Positions 29,851 to 37,477 of a stretch of 40,669 bases of DNA are shown piece by piece. Both the position numbers and the translations under genes were made by a program. The first letter of the stretch is position 1. Each line of letters opens with the position of its first letter. The stretch lies in the IMG/VR virus record IMGVR_UViG_3300042868_008932, positions 1-40,669 of that record; one strand, given 5' to 3'. The notes under the pieces were generated by a model, which saw nothing but the letters and a program-made list of their open reading frames with translations, had not been told where the DNA came from and did not search any database. Source of the stretch: a virus.

Positions 29851-30555
29851 ATGGATACACGAAGTTCAGACAATTGGGCAAAGAAGCCAGGTGGGTGGGA
29901 TTCACTCAATACAGAACTACTTAGGTCGGACGATGACTGGCCTGAAATAAATTGCAGAAATGCTAATGTCAACTACATCGTTAATGTAAATGACCGAAAA
30001 AAAATATCCGAAGGATGCACGATATCTACCTTCCTGGACGATTACCATCTGGAGAGGCTCTGGAACCAACCAGAAAGATATGGCCGTAGATTCCTGAATA
30101 TGAATGTAGCCAATGTAATGTCCCCAGACTTTTCTCTGCTCATCGGGATGCCATTGGCTATGCTGATGTGGAATACCTTTAGGAGCCGGTTGGTAGGTAA
30201 TGCTTGGCAGGAGATGGGACTTAATGTAATACCTACGGTAACCTGGTCAGATGAAAAGTCCTTCCCATTCTGCTTTAAAGGGATTGCCAAAGGATCGGTA
30301 GTGGCCATCTCTGATGTTGGCATCCAGAATAACGAGGAACGATATTACTTCGACCTTGGCTATCATCGAATGATTGAGGCCATAGAGCCTAAACAAATCT
30401 TGTTTATGTCAGGTAAAAAAAATAGACATTTGTACGAACATCCAGATGTAGTATTTCTGGATTCATTTTTCACTAAACGAAAAAAACAATGGGAGGCCGA
30501 GGCAAAAAAAGAAACAAACGGAATACCTACTATGGGCAATCAGGAGGAGCAGTAA
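29851..30555 (+). CDS. DUF4417 protein (234 aa)
   Basis: The ATG at 29851 (MDTRSSDNWAKKPGGWDS) is used; a TTG at 29833 is less likely. It matches DUF4417: STFLDDYHLERLWNQPERYG, MSPDFSLLIGMPLAMLMWN, WQEMGLNVIPTVTWSDEKSF and FCFKGIAKGSVVAISDVG. The family occurs in phages and mobile elements of many hosts without known function. A short gene overlaps its 3' end in another frame. Confidence 0.85.
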   Translation: MDTRSSDNWAKKPGGWDSLNTELLRSDDDWPEINCRNANVNYIVNVNDRKKISEGCTISTFLDDYHLERLWNQPERYGRRFLNMNVANVMSPDFSLLIGMPLAMLMWNTFRSRLVGNAWQEMGLNVIPTVTWSDEKSFPFCFKGIAKGSVVAISDVGIQNNEERYYFDLGYHRMIEAIEPKQILFMSGKKNRHLYEHPDVVFLDSFFTKRKKQWEAEAKKETNGIPTMGNQEEQ

Positions 30556-30617
30556 CTACCCCACAAGGGCAACCGCAACCAATCCAGAGTCCTGGGGCAC
30601 CGGATCAGCAGGGTTGA
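30489..30617 (+). CDS. small Gly/Gln/Pro-rich protein, out of frame with DUF4417 (42 aa)
   Basis: The ATG at 30489 begins MGGRGKKRNKRNTYYGQSGG and ends with a Pro/Gln-rich tail (QPQPIQSPGAPDQQG) at TGA 30617. It overlaps the last 67 bp of the DUF4417 gene in the +1 frame and continues into the gap up to the convergent gene. Small MGGRG-start proteins occur in other phages, as far as I recall. Support is modest. Confidence 0.4.
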   Translation: MGGRGKKRNKRNTYYGQSGGAVTTPQGQPQPIQSPGAPDQQG

Positions 30618-31084
30618 CAAGTAATCTTCTCTACCACATCAATATCCACGGTAAAGAATGTTGTTTCGAAATTCCTTTCCGGTAGGCCGAAGTATTGAAG
30701 AGCCACGGCCTTGGAGTCAAAATCAGATCCACCATAGGTCATATGGCTTATGGTATTCACTAATGTGGCAATGGCAAACTCAGCACCGGGATGTTTGCTA
30801 TTAACCACCAGTTTGAAACTGACATTCCGGGTCAGGATATTCTTCCTACCCCCTGCCGGCTGAGGGTTTGCCGTGGCATTCTGCCGGACAAAGAATAGAA
30901 CCACATCATACCCATCGTCCACAGAGCAAAATACCTTGTCGGCTATGGATATGAAATTACCGGCAGAGTTTTCCTGAAGACTTTCTGTGGCCTCTCCATA
31001 GTTCTTAAGGCTCATACCATAATATCCTCCCAGAACCTGGCAGAACTTCTGTAGCGAATTTTCAACGGTGAATGTCTGGTTCAT
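30605..31084 (-). CDS. tail-terminator/connector candidate (159 aa)
   Basis: The next gene after the tail-completion-type protein (4-bp overlap). It is beta-rich with VSFKLVVNSKHPGAEFAIAT and TTFFTVDIDVVEKITCQPC at the end. Size and position between connector and head genes fit a head-tail or tail-terminator protein, but no motif proves it. Confidence 0.55.
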   Translation of the reverse strand: MNQTFTVENSLQKFCQVLGGYYGMSLKNYGEATESLQENSAGNFISIADKVFCSVDDGYDVVLFFVRQNATANPQPAGGRKNILTRNVSFKLVVNSKHPGAEFAIATLVNTISHMTYGGSDFDSKAVALQYFGLPERNFETTFFTVDIDVVEKITCQPC

Positions 31085-31587
31085 CTTTCTAAGTATTTTA
31101 TGGCATTGGAATTTATTGAAATCAGAGCATTCCTTTCCTCATTCTGGCTTAGTGAAAATATCTCACCAAATCTGGCTTCGTGGTACCCGGCTCTTTCTCT
31201 CATCTTCGGAGAGACAAAGGTAACTCCGTAAGACCGTTGGTCTACTGGCTTTGGTCTCCAGGATCCAAACATATCTCCAGATAGGTTTAGGTCCATATGG
31301 TTAGTCTGCCTTTTGACACTCTCACGAAACTCCTTATAACCTCCTGGATAGCTTTTCCATTTACCTTTACCCCTGATTCCAGATGGTCTTGCAAATGGTT
31401 TTGTGCTATATGGTGGCAACGCAGATCCATCTGACTTTACACCAGTTTGTTCTACCCTATCCTTTACTTCCCCTGCTGAATCAATAGCAGCTTGCCGGAG
31501 GACCTTTGCAGGAATCCCAGCATCTATGAAGTTCTTCTTCTGTTGGTTAAAGAACTGATTGAAAGTATCATAGACATTATTTGCCAT
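31081..31587 (-). CDS. head-tail connector / tail completion protein candidate (168 aa)
   Basis: The pattern PPYSTKPFARPSGIRGKG ... GGYKEFRESVKRQTNHMDLNL-S-GDMFGSW ... AGYHEARFGEIFSLS resembles phage virion-morphogenesis/tail-completion proteins of the gpS/HK97-gp10 type. It is basic and lies between the minor head protein (across the plus-strand island) and the 159-residue gene. Confidence 0.65.
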   Translation of the reverse strand: MANNVYDTFNQFFNQQKKNFIDAGIPAKVLRQAAIDSAGEVKDRVEQTGVKSDGSALPPYSTKPFARPSGIRGKGKWKSYPGGYKEFRESVKRQTNHMDLNLSGDMFGSWRPKPVDQRSYGVTFVSPKMRERAGYHEARFGEIFSLSQNEERNALISINSNAIKYLER

Positions 31588-31593
31588 ATTTAT

Positions 31594-31625
31594 TTGCAGA
31601 TATTGGAATCATTACTTTACATTTG
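31594..31625 (+). promoter_or_regulatory. promoter of the methyltransferase operon
   Basis: TTG (31594-31596), N21, TACATTTG (31618-31625). The ATG at 31647 follows after 21 bp. Its TTTGCAGA -33 region resembles that at 34461-34468. Confidence 0.75.
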
Positions 31626-31646
31626 CCGAAACCAAAAAACAAATTT

Positions 31647-31970
31647 ATGATTTTATTCCCAACAAATCCTCAACTGATGGCCTATGACTTTAGTGGCCTA
31701 TTTGTTGAATTGACAATTGAGGAGATGGCTCCGGTAGCTATTTCCCTTGAATCAGATGGTGGCATAGTCCAATTGTTTAAATTCCAGTTAAGTTTCGAAC
31801 TTAGTCCCAATTATAGCTTGACTTATATGACCAATGATCGTAAGATTAAACTTACGATACCGTTGACATCTGACGAGTATTTCCACAACCTTGATTTCTT
31901 TGGTGGGAACTGGGTTGAGTATAGTTCGTCTACTATTTTTAAATTGGATGGCAAAAAATTCAAACTATGA
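31647..31970 (+). CDS. hypothetical protein (107 aa)
   Basis: The ATG at 31647 (MILFPTNPQLMAYDFSGLFV) follows a good promoter; an earlier start at 31581 lies upstream of it. The protein is beta-rich with FQLSFELSPNYSLTYMTNDR and ends EYSSSTIFKLDGKKFKL. It is coupled by ATGA to the next small gene. No family is recognised. Confidence 0.6.
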   Translation: MILFPTNPQLMAYDFSGLFVELTIEEMAPVAISLESDGGIVQLFKFQLSFELSPNYSLTYMTNDRKIKLTIPLTSDEYFHNLDFFGGNWVEYSSSTIFKLDGKKFKL

Positions 31971-32092
31971 GACTTGGATCAAACGATGTAGACCGGGTAA
32001 TAAAGGAGACCATAGCCAATATCTTCCTTTACTCCCTTTATGCCTTCTTCTTTGGCTTACTGGCCTTTAAACTTTGGATGAAAATCAGATGA
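31967..32092 (+). CDS. small single-pass membrane protein (41 aa)
   Basis: ATG at 31967 overlaps the previous stop, and the TGA at 32092 overlaps the methyltransferase ATG, so it is tightly coupled to both. It starts MRLGSNDVDRVIKETIANIF and contains one membrane segment (about residues 19-36, IFLYSLYAFFFGLLAFKL) followed by a basic end. Function unknown. Confidence 0.6.
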   Translation: MRLGSNDVDRVIKETIANIFLYSLYAFFFGLLAFKLWMKIR

Positions 32093-33579
32093 AATACGGA
32101 TCTGTATGTTCAGGAATCGAAGCAGCTTCGGTAGCCTGGGAAAGCCTTGGATGGGAGGCACAATGGTACTCAGAAATTGAGCATTTCCCATCAGCAGTAT
32201 TATCACACCGATTCCCAACGGTGCCAAACTTGGGAGATATGACTAAAATTCACGAAACAGAAACATTCAATGATACAACTATCGATCTTCTCGTCGGAGG
32301 TACCCCCTGCCAATCCTTCTCAGTCGCTGGCCTTCGAAAAGGGCTTGCTGATCCACGAGGAAACCTTATGCTTACCTTTCTCTCTTTGGCTGAAAGAAAA
32401 AAGCCAAGGTGGATTGTCTGGGAAAATGTCCCCGGTGTGTTGTCAAGTAACGGAGGAAGGGATTTTGGAACCTTCCTCGCTGCGTTGGGGCAACTCGGGT
32501 ATGGGTTTGCCTACCGAATTCTTGACGCTCAGTACTTCGGAGTCGCACAAAGGCGCAGAAGAGTCTTTGTTGTCGGATACCTTGGAGACTGGAGACCTTG
32601 CGCCTCGGTATTATTTGAGCAAGATTGCTTGTCAGGGCATTCTAAGAAGAGCAGAGAAAAGAGGAAAGCAACTTCCTCAGATGCTCAAGGAGGCTCTGGA
32701 GTCGGTAGTCAATGGTGGGATGGTGGACAAACTTCAGGGACATTAACAAAACAGAATGCCAATGGTGCCCAAAGGATGCCTGATAAGGATAACTTTGGGG
32801 CGGTTCTTGAACCGGTCACTCACGCATTCAAAGTTCGTGGAGGAGTCGAAGAAAACTCCGGTGAACAAGGTGGTACTCCTGGGAAGAAAGCAGGAAAGGG
32901 ATACCTTGGTTCAGACGAACTTGCGTTTACCATTGGGGCAACCCAGGATCAACAGATAGCGCAACCAATTGCCTATTCCTTTGATAGTCTTGCTTCCAAT
33001 AGTATGAAGTCAAGCAATCCTAATTCAGGATGCCGTGAGGTGGAGACAAGCAGCACAATTGATACTACAATACCAACCCCTTCAAAGAATCAAGGAGGGA
33101 TTGCTATAGCGCAACCAATTGCCTATGAGAATCACGCACAAGACTCAAGGGTAAGGGAGATTGGAGATACCTGCACTACCGTTACTTCCAATTATGGTAT
33201 GGGTGGTGGTAATGTCCCACTTTTGGGGCAACCTCCAACAATAATTGACAGGGCAGCTTTCAACCAGGGGCAGAATGCTCAATATGACATTAAGATTGAG
33301 GAAGGTCAAACAATGCCATCTCTTGTTGCAAGAGGCCCACACGGAGTAGGACAACCAAAGCCACCAACAATGGCCATCCGCAGACTTACTCCAAGAGAAT
33401 GCGAAAGGCTTCAAGGCTTTCCTGATGATTGGACTCTTATCCCATACCGGAATAAGTCAGCAGACCAATGCCCTGATGGGCCAAGGTACAAGGCTTGCGG
33501 AAACTCAATGGCAGTCCCGGTAATGAGATGGATTGGCCAAAGGATTGAGATGGTTGAGAAACTTATCTCATCCCAGTAA
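32089..33579 (+). CDS. C5 cytosine DNA methyltransferase (496 aa)
   Basis: It methylates cytosine at C5 in a specific site. Motifs: I SVCSGIEAASVAW (5-17), IV GGTPCQSFS with catalytic Cys74, VI ENV (112-114), VIII QRRRRVF (154-160), then a long variable target-recognition region, IX RRLTPRECERLQGFPDDW and X GNSMAVPVMRW near the C-terminus. All key residues are kept, so it should be active, probably guarding phage DNA from restriction. A 21-bp direct repeat (32956-32976 and 33106-33126) encodes AQPIAY twice. A second gene overlaps it in another frame at 32270-32746. Confidence 0.93.
   Translation: MKYGSVCSGIEAASVAWESLGWEAQWYSEIEHFPSAVLSHRFPTVPNLGDMTKIHETETFNDTTIDLLVGGTPCQSFSVAGLRKGLADPRGNLMLTFLSLAERKKPRWIVWENVPGVLSSNGGRDFGTFLAALGQLGYGFAYRILDAQYFGVAQRRRRVFVVGYLGDWRPCASVLFEQDCLSGHSKKSREKRKATSSDAQGGSGVGSQWWDGGQTSGTLTKQNANGAQRMPDKDNFGAVLEPVTHAFKVRGGVEENSGEQGGTPGKKAGKGYLGSDELAFTIGATQDQQIAQPIAYSFDSLASNSMKSSNPNSGCREVETSSTIDTTIPTPSKNQGGIAIAQPIAYENHAQDSRVREIGDTCTTVTSNYGMGGGNVPLLGQPPTIIDRAAFNQGQNAQYDIKIEEGQTMPSLVARGPHGVGQPKPPTMAIRRLTPRECERLQGFPDDWTLIPYRNKSADQCPDGPRYKACGNSMAVPVMRWIGQRIEMVEKLISSQ
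32270..32746 (+). CDS. overprinted gene inside the C5 methyltransferase (158 aa)
   Basis: It is read in the +1 frame relative to the methyltransferase from ATG 32270 to a stop at 32746. The protein has LSGKMSPVCCQVTEEGILEP (about 49-68), RWGNSGMGLPTEFLTLSTSE (about 72-91), and LSDTLETGDLAPRYYLSKIA then CQGILRRAEKRGKQLP. From memory, this NSGM...LTLSTSE...LETG...RYYLS..AC.GILRRAEKRGK...LP series is shared by many phage proteins annotated as hypothetical. Shadow frames do not normally carry such an ordered motif series. Function unknown. Confidence 0.62.
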   Translation: MIQLSIFSSEVPPANPSQSLAFEKGLLIHEETLCLPFSLWLKEKSQGGLSGKMSPVCCQVTEEGILEPSSLRWGNSGMGLPTEFLTLSTSESHKGAEESLLSDTLETGDLAPRYYLSKIACQGILRRAEKRGKQLPQMLKEALESVVNGGMVDKLQGH

Positions 33580-34426
33580 TCCCTTGCTCCTCGCCTTGCT
33601 GATAGGCAATGTCAGAGGCCGGCCATAACTGATGCCGGCAATTGTACCCACCACAATATGAGAAAATGGTCTGCTTGTTGGTCCCTGGCATCCTACCTTG
33701 CCATTGACCTAAGTCAGGCCATTTTTCTACTTCTGCCTTTTTGAATATCCTTCCGGCTCTGGCAGCACAGAAGGCTCTGGTATCTCCAATGATTGTCCCA
33801 GAGTAACGGTAGTAATTAATGTCCAGATCCTCTGATATGGTCTGTAGATATTCCCGATTGAATACCATTACGGAATCATTGGTAACCTGAGTAATGTACC
33901 TTTCCAGGAATGGTTTCTCAGCTTCGGTGCCTTGGATAAACTGGGCCAAGGTCTTTCTAAGTTGACCTTTATCACCTACACCGGATATGTTGGCCTTTAG
34001 CACCTCCCTGATGGCATTGGAGAAGTTGTCCTTTATTCCTGCTCCCAGAAGGTTGTTCTTAGTAATGTCCACATTGGTTCTCAGGATTGCCTCGTATAGA
34101 TCCTGCTTTCTGGTATAGTTGTCCAGAATCTCACCCATAAAATCATCGGATAGATTGGCCAGTTCAGCATACCCATCCAGTAGGGACTTTACGGATGTTT
34201 GATACAATTGGTTTGCCACCAAGGCATCTCCAATCTGCCTCTTGAGGGAAATGATTTCCCGGAGACTCTTGGCCCTATCGTCTGGATCTAAACTTAACCC
34301 GGCAACAATATCTATCACCTGGTCGGATAATTGGCTGAATACCTTTGGCAATGCTGATGCCATATCCTTTTCCAGTTTGGCCTGAAGGGCCTCTATCTGC
34401 TTGATTATCTTTTCCTGCTGGGTCAT
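33563..34426 (-). CDS. minor head protein, Mu F-like (287 aa)
   Basis: The C-terminal region YYRYSGTIIGDTRAFCAARA ... SYCGGYNCRHQLWP matches the Mu gpF-like head morphogenesis domain (DTR-FC ... GGYNCRH). The N-terminal two thirds are helical. It lies directly downstream of the portal apart from a small plus-strand gene, the usual portal-minor head order. Its 3' end overlaps the convergent methyltransferase by 17 bp. A TAACTTTG box lies about 7 nt before the ATG. Confidence 0.85.
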   Translation of the reverse strand: MTQQEKIIKQIEALQAKLEKDMASALPKVFSQLSDQVIDIVAGLSLDPDDRAKSLREIISLKRQIGDALVANQLYQTSVKSLLDGYAELANLSDDFMGEILDNYTRKQDLYEAILRTNVDITKNNLLGAGIKDNFSNAIREVLKANISGVGDKGQLRKTLAQFIQGTEAEKPFLERYITQVTNDSVMVFNREYLQTISEDLDINYYRYSGTIIGDTRAFCAARAGRIFKKAEVEKWPDLGQWQGRMPGTNKQTIFSYCGGYNCRHQLWPASDIAYQQGEEQGITGMR

Positions 34427-34461
34427 TGCCCAAAGTTACCAAAATATTTTACTACAATTAT

Positions 34462-34493
34462 TTGCAGAATATGAAACGATTGTTTTAGATTTG
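34462..34493 (+). promoter_or_regulatory. promoter of the 62-residue gene
   Basis: TTG (34462-34464), N21, TAGATTTG (34486-34493). The ATG at 34517 follows after 23 bp. It lies between divergent genes. Confidence 0.75.
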
Positions 34494-34516
34494 CAGGACA
34501 CAAAACCAATAAACAT

Positions 34517-34705
34517 ATGCCTACCTACGAAGTTCTTTTGTCCATCACCGTTTCTCAGGAAGAAGTTGATAATGGATTCGATGTCCGTGAGTTTCTTGAT
34601 TTCCAGGAAGCTGAGGATGTCCAGGATGTCAAAGTGAAGATTGCAAATATTGCGACTCCGCACTTTACGATTCAGCAACTTATTGACCTTGGGATTATAT
34701 CTTAA
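34517..34705 (+). CDS. small acidic protein (62 aa)
   Basis: It starts MPTYEVLLSITVSQEEVDNG, has many Asp/Glu, and ends TIQQLIDLGIIS. It has a full promoter and a terminator, so it is a one-gene transcript placed between portal and minor head genes on the opposite strand. Small acidic phage proteins often inhibit host DNA-binding enzymes, but nothing here shows that. Family unknown. Confidence 0.65.
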   Translation: MPTYEVLLSITVSQEEVDNGFDVREFLDFQEAEDVQDVKVKIANIATPHFTIQQLIDLGIIS

Positions 34706-34726
34706 TCCTTCACCACTAAAACAAAG

Positions 34727-34750
34727 AAGGGCCTCTCGGCCCTTTTTTTA
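34727..34750. terminator. bidirectional terminator
   Basis: Stem AAGGGCC/GGCCCTT (34727-34733 and 34738-34744) with loop TCTC, then T run on the plus strand. It ends the 62-residue gene and probably the portal side as well. Confidence 0.85.
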
Positions 34751-36592
34751 TTGCTCAATGTCTATATCCTCGTCCCTGATTTGAACTGGTGGCTCTTGTG
34801 GCATTATTGGCACGATGGAAGCATTAATCTTTACCATCTTCTCTCTTGCCAACCTTTCCACATCTGCCCTTTGTTCCATTATTGGCTTCTGGAACCAGAC
34901 TGGATCTTCCTGGCTTAACTGGCTTACGAAGGCCGGTAGGTTAACAGAAAGCACATAGTCTTCCTTGGAGCAACCATTCGTTTCTGCCAGTAGGGACTTT
35001 TCATCAGAAGTCTTGAACGGCAATGGATCAAGCATATTGATAATCTTCAGGAATACCAATTGGTTGCTATTCTCGCCATAAAGCTTCTCGGTGTAATCCA
35101 GTTCAATTCCGTGGACGATGATTGGGTTGTATGAATTACTCCGGGCAACAGATAGCATATCTGAAATCATCCCGGCCGTAAGTACATCAAACTCGGTAGG
35201 CACCGTAATGGAAGGCAGAGCATTCTGGACATTATCGTCCGTAATCAGGCTCAGAGAAAAGAGGTTGTTGTACCTCTGGTACATTATGTGGTAGCAAGCC
35301 ATCCGGTATACTTTAGCCAGATGGACACACACCGAATAGCAGAAGGTATTTAGTTCCTTCCTATCGTACTGCTTGGCAATCCCTGATTGCTCTGCCGGAA
35401 TCTGGCCGAGAATCTCCAGACCGATGGCCTTGAATCCTTGGAATTCCTTGTAGATAATGTCCTCCTGGAATAGCCTTACAGAATCAACTGGCCTTTCGAT
35501 ATATCCTGCCGGTGGTACTGGTGGTACAATCGGTGTAGGATTGATTGCAGATACTCGGTCAAGGTTTATCTCCATTAATCCAAACGGAGTCGTGGAGGCC
35601 CTTCCAGAGCCTTTACAATCGTTACATCCGGCCTTCTCGTTCTTGCCATTAATCCTTTCACCAGTTCCGTTACAAGTTTTACAAGGGGACATTTTCAAGG
35701 CCCATTTCTGAGGCAATGCGTGAACGGCAAACATTACATTCAAATCGTCAGTCCTGAATAGAACCTCGTTCCAAGCAGGGAGGCAAGGCTCCAGTACTGA
35801 GTCATAAATCAAATGGCCATCCTCTTCTTCGCAAATGATATTACCAGTCTTGAATGCAGGAAGGTATTGGAACTTGAATGGCATCGTGTAGACAATAAGA
35901 GGGTTAGCCTCCCGATATTGCCTTACCTGACGAAATAGAATAACACCTTCGGTGGTTACTGCCAGAAACTGGTCCCACTTCTTGCCATCTGTATCCTTCC
36001 ATTCCTCGGTTTTCCAGAGAACAAAGTTCTCCTCTTCGAAAAGAAGATCCTCTGATTCCACGATTTGTGGGTATGGCTTAGACCAATCCAAGTCCTGAAC
36101 CATATCAGGTTTCTCAATGAATTGCTTCAGTTCTGGCAATACAACCACAACCGCATTCGCATCCTGAAGGTAGGTCTTTAGGAAGACATTGAATAACCAG
36201 GTCTCAAGCTTGTAGGTCTTTGGCAGATTGTACCTGACATAATACTCTAAGGTATTAGGCTGACTATTGACTTTCTCCGCAATCCCGGTCCTTTTGTAAT
36301 CCGATTCAAATCGGATCTTAAAGTCATCTGACTGTTGGATTTTCTGGAGAAAGGTATAGACCCTGCCGGTGCAGATTTTAGTGGGAGATTGCCACCGCTC
36401 TTTGCGGTAGGCTTTCATCCAAGGTTCCTCGGAAGGATGTTGGCTACGGAGCAGTTTTTCGGGATAATCATTCTCGAAGTGATACTCCAGTACCTCGGCC
36501 TTTTCTCTGGCTTCCTTTATGTATTCACAACGGCCATCACGGATTTCATCATCCATAATGTGTTGAACAATTATCCCGATTAACTCCTCCAT
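34748..36592 (-). CDS. portal protein candidate with zinc-ribbon-like insert (614 aa)
   Basis: Size, acidic ends and position before the Mu-F-like head gene fit a portal, the dodecamer at the packaging vertex. In the middle, residues 304-330 contain CKTCNGTG and CNDCKGSG, two CxxCxGxG knuckles (Cys 304, 307, 323, 326) like those of DnaJ, forming a probable zinc site. QEDIIYKEFQGFKAIGLEIL and DRKELNTFCYSVCVHLAKVY follow. The portal role is inferred from context; the Cys motif is seen directly. Confidence 0.65.
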   Translation of the reverse strand: MEELIGIIVQHIMDDEIRDGRCEYIKEAREKAEVLEYHFENDYPEKLLRSQHPSEEPWMKAYRKERWQSPTKICTGRVYTFLQKIQQSDDFKIRFESDYKRTGIAEKVNSQPNTLEYYVRYNLPKTYKLETWLFNVFLKTYLQDANAVVVVLPELKQFIEKPDMVQDLDWSKPYPQIVESEDLLFEEENFVLWKTEEWKDTDGKKWDQFLAVTTEGVILFRQVRQYREANPLIVYTMPFKFQYLPAFKTGNIICEEEDGHLIYDSVLEPCLPAWNEVLFRTDDLNVMFAVHALPQKWALKMSPCKTCNGTGERINGKNEKAGCNDCKGSGRASTTPFGLMEINLDRVSAINPTPIVPPVPPAGYIERPVDSVRLFQEDIIYKEFQGFKAIGLEILGQIPAEQSGIAKQYDRKELNTFCYSVCVHLAKVYRMACYHIMYQRYNNLFSLSLITDDNVQNALPSITVPTEFDVLTAGMISDMLSVARSNSYNPIIVHGIELDYTEKLYGENSNQLVFLKIINMLDPLPFKTSDEKSLLAETNGCSKEDYVLSVNLPAFVSQLSQEDPVWFQKPIMEQRADVERLAREKMVKINASIVPIMPQEPPVQIRDEDIDIEQ

Positions 36593-36603
36593 CTTAGTTC
36601 AGA

Positions 36604-37467
36604 TTAGTCTACTATGATAGTAAAATCCAAAGTGCCAAATACGCAACCGGCTTCGTTGGTAACAACGGCAACCAGATTGTAAGTACCAGAAGGAGTAGAA
36701 GAAGTTTCGATGTCACCAGAAGAATCAATTGTCATTCCGGCAGGAACCTCCTCTGTACCATCCTGAAGACTCCAAACCAAAGTACCTTCAACCAAAGGAT
36801 TGTCATAGTTTAGAACGGCAGTCCATCCAGTTGTGGTAGTTCCAGTAGCAACCGCAGAAGGGAAGTTTGTATTAGGAACTGCTCCAGAAGGACCTTCGAT
36901 GATAAAGAACAGACCTTCCAGGTATGTATCGGTATCGAAAGTGTATGGAAGTGGATTAACCTTGGAAATCCAGGTAACCACAACCTCGGCTTGCATATAG
37001 GTATTAAGTTCCCCGGTGATTACTGGGTCACCAATAACGGTTACATACGATCCAGAAGCATCCCAAATACGGCCAGGAGTGAAGTAGTAGAAATCATAAC
37101 CCTGTGATGCTGAGAGGATTTCGTTATAAAATTGGACATTTCCAATAGTTACTCCTTGCATATCCATATAGTTTAGGGTATGCGTTTTTGCAAGGGTCTT
37201 CGTATTCTGCATACCACGGCCAGTAGTAGTCGCAGTATCAGGTTTTGGCTTATCACCAGATGTATTGAAGATCAGGTATGCATCACCTTCCAGGTATTTC
37301 TGCATTAATGCATCCATCCATTCGGTAGCATTTGACTTTTCAAGGGGAGTAAGAGCAGCCGACTTTTTTACATAAGCAACGGCAATGATTTTATTCTGAA
37401 ATTCCGGGTCGCAGTTGTAATTCTGGTAACAACCGATGGTCGGGCAAGTAAGTGAGTAAACTGACAT
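36604..37467 (-). CDS. major tail protein candidate with Ig-like C-terminus (287 aa)
   Basis: The body (1-200) is Thr/Asn/Tyr-rich and beta-like. Residues about 205-287 resemble a bacterial Ig-like domain (LVWSLQDGTEEVPAGMTIDS; GTYNLVAVVTNEAGCVFGTL), often found on tail tube or capsid surface proteins. It lies between the portal and a large tail protein, 10 bp after the latter's stop. Tail tube is the favoured role. Confidence 0.55.
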   Translation of the reverse strand: MSVYSLTCPTIGCYQNYNCDPEFQNKIIAVAYVKKSAALTPLEKSNATEWMDALMQKYLEGDAYLIFNTSGDKPKPDTATTTGRGMQNTKTLAKTHTLNYMDMQGVTIGNVQFYNEILSASQGYDFYYFTPGRIWDASGSYVTVIGDPVITGELNTYMQAEVVVTWISKVNPLPYTFDTDTYLEGLFFIIEGPSGAVPNTNFPSAVATGTTTTGWTAVLNYDNPLVEGTLVWSLQDGTEEVPAGMTIDSSGDIETSSTPSGTYNLVAVVTNEAGCVFGTLDFTIIVD

Positions 37468-37477
37468 TGTTGTTTGA

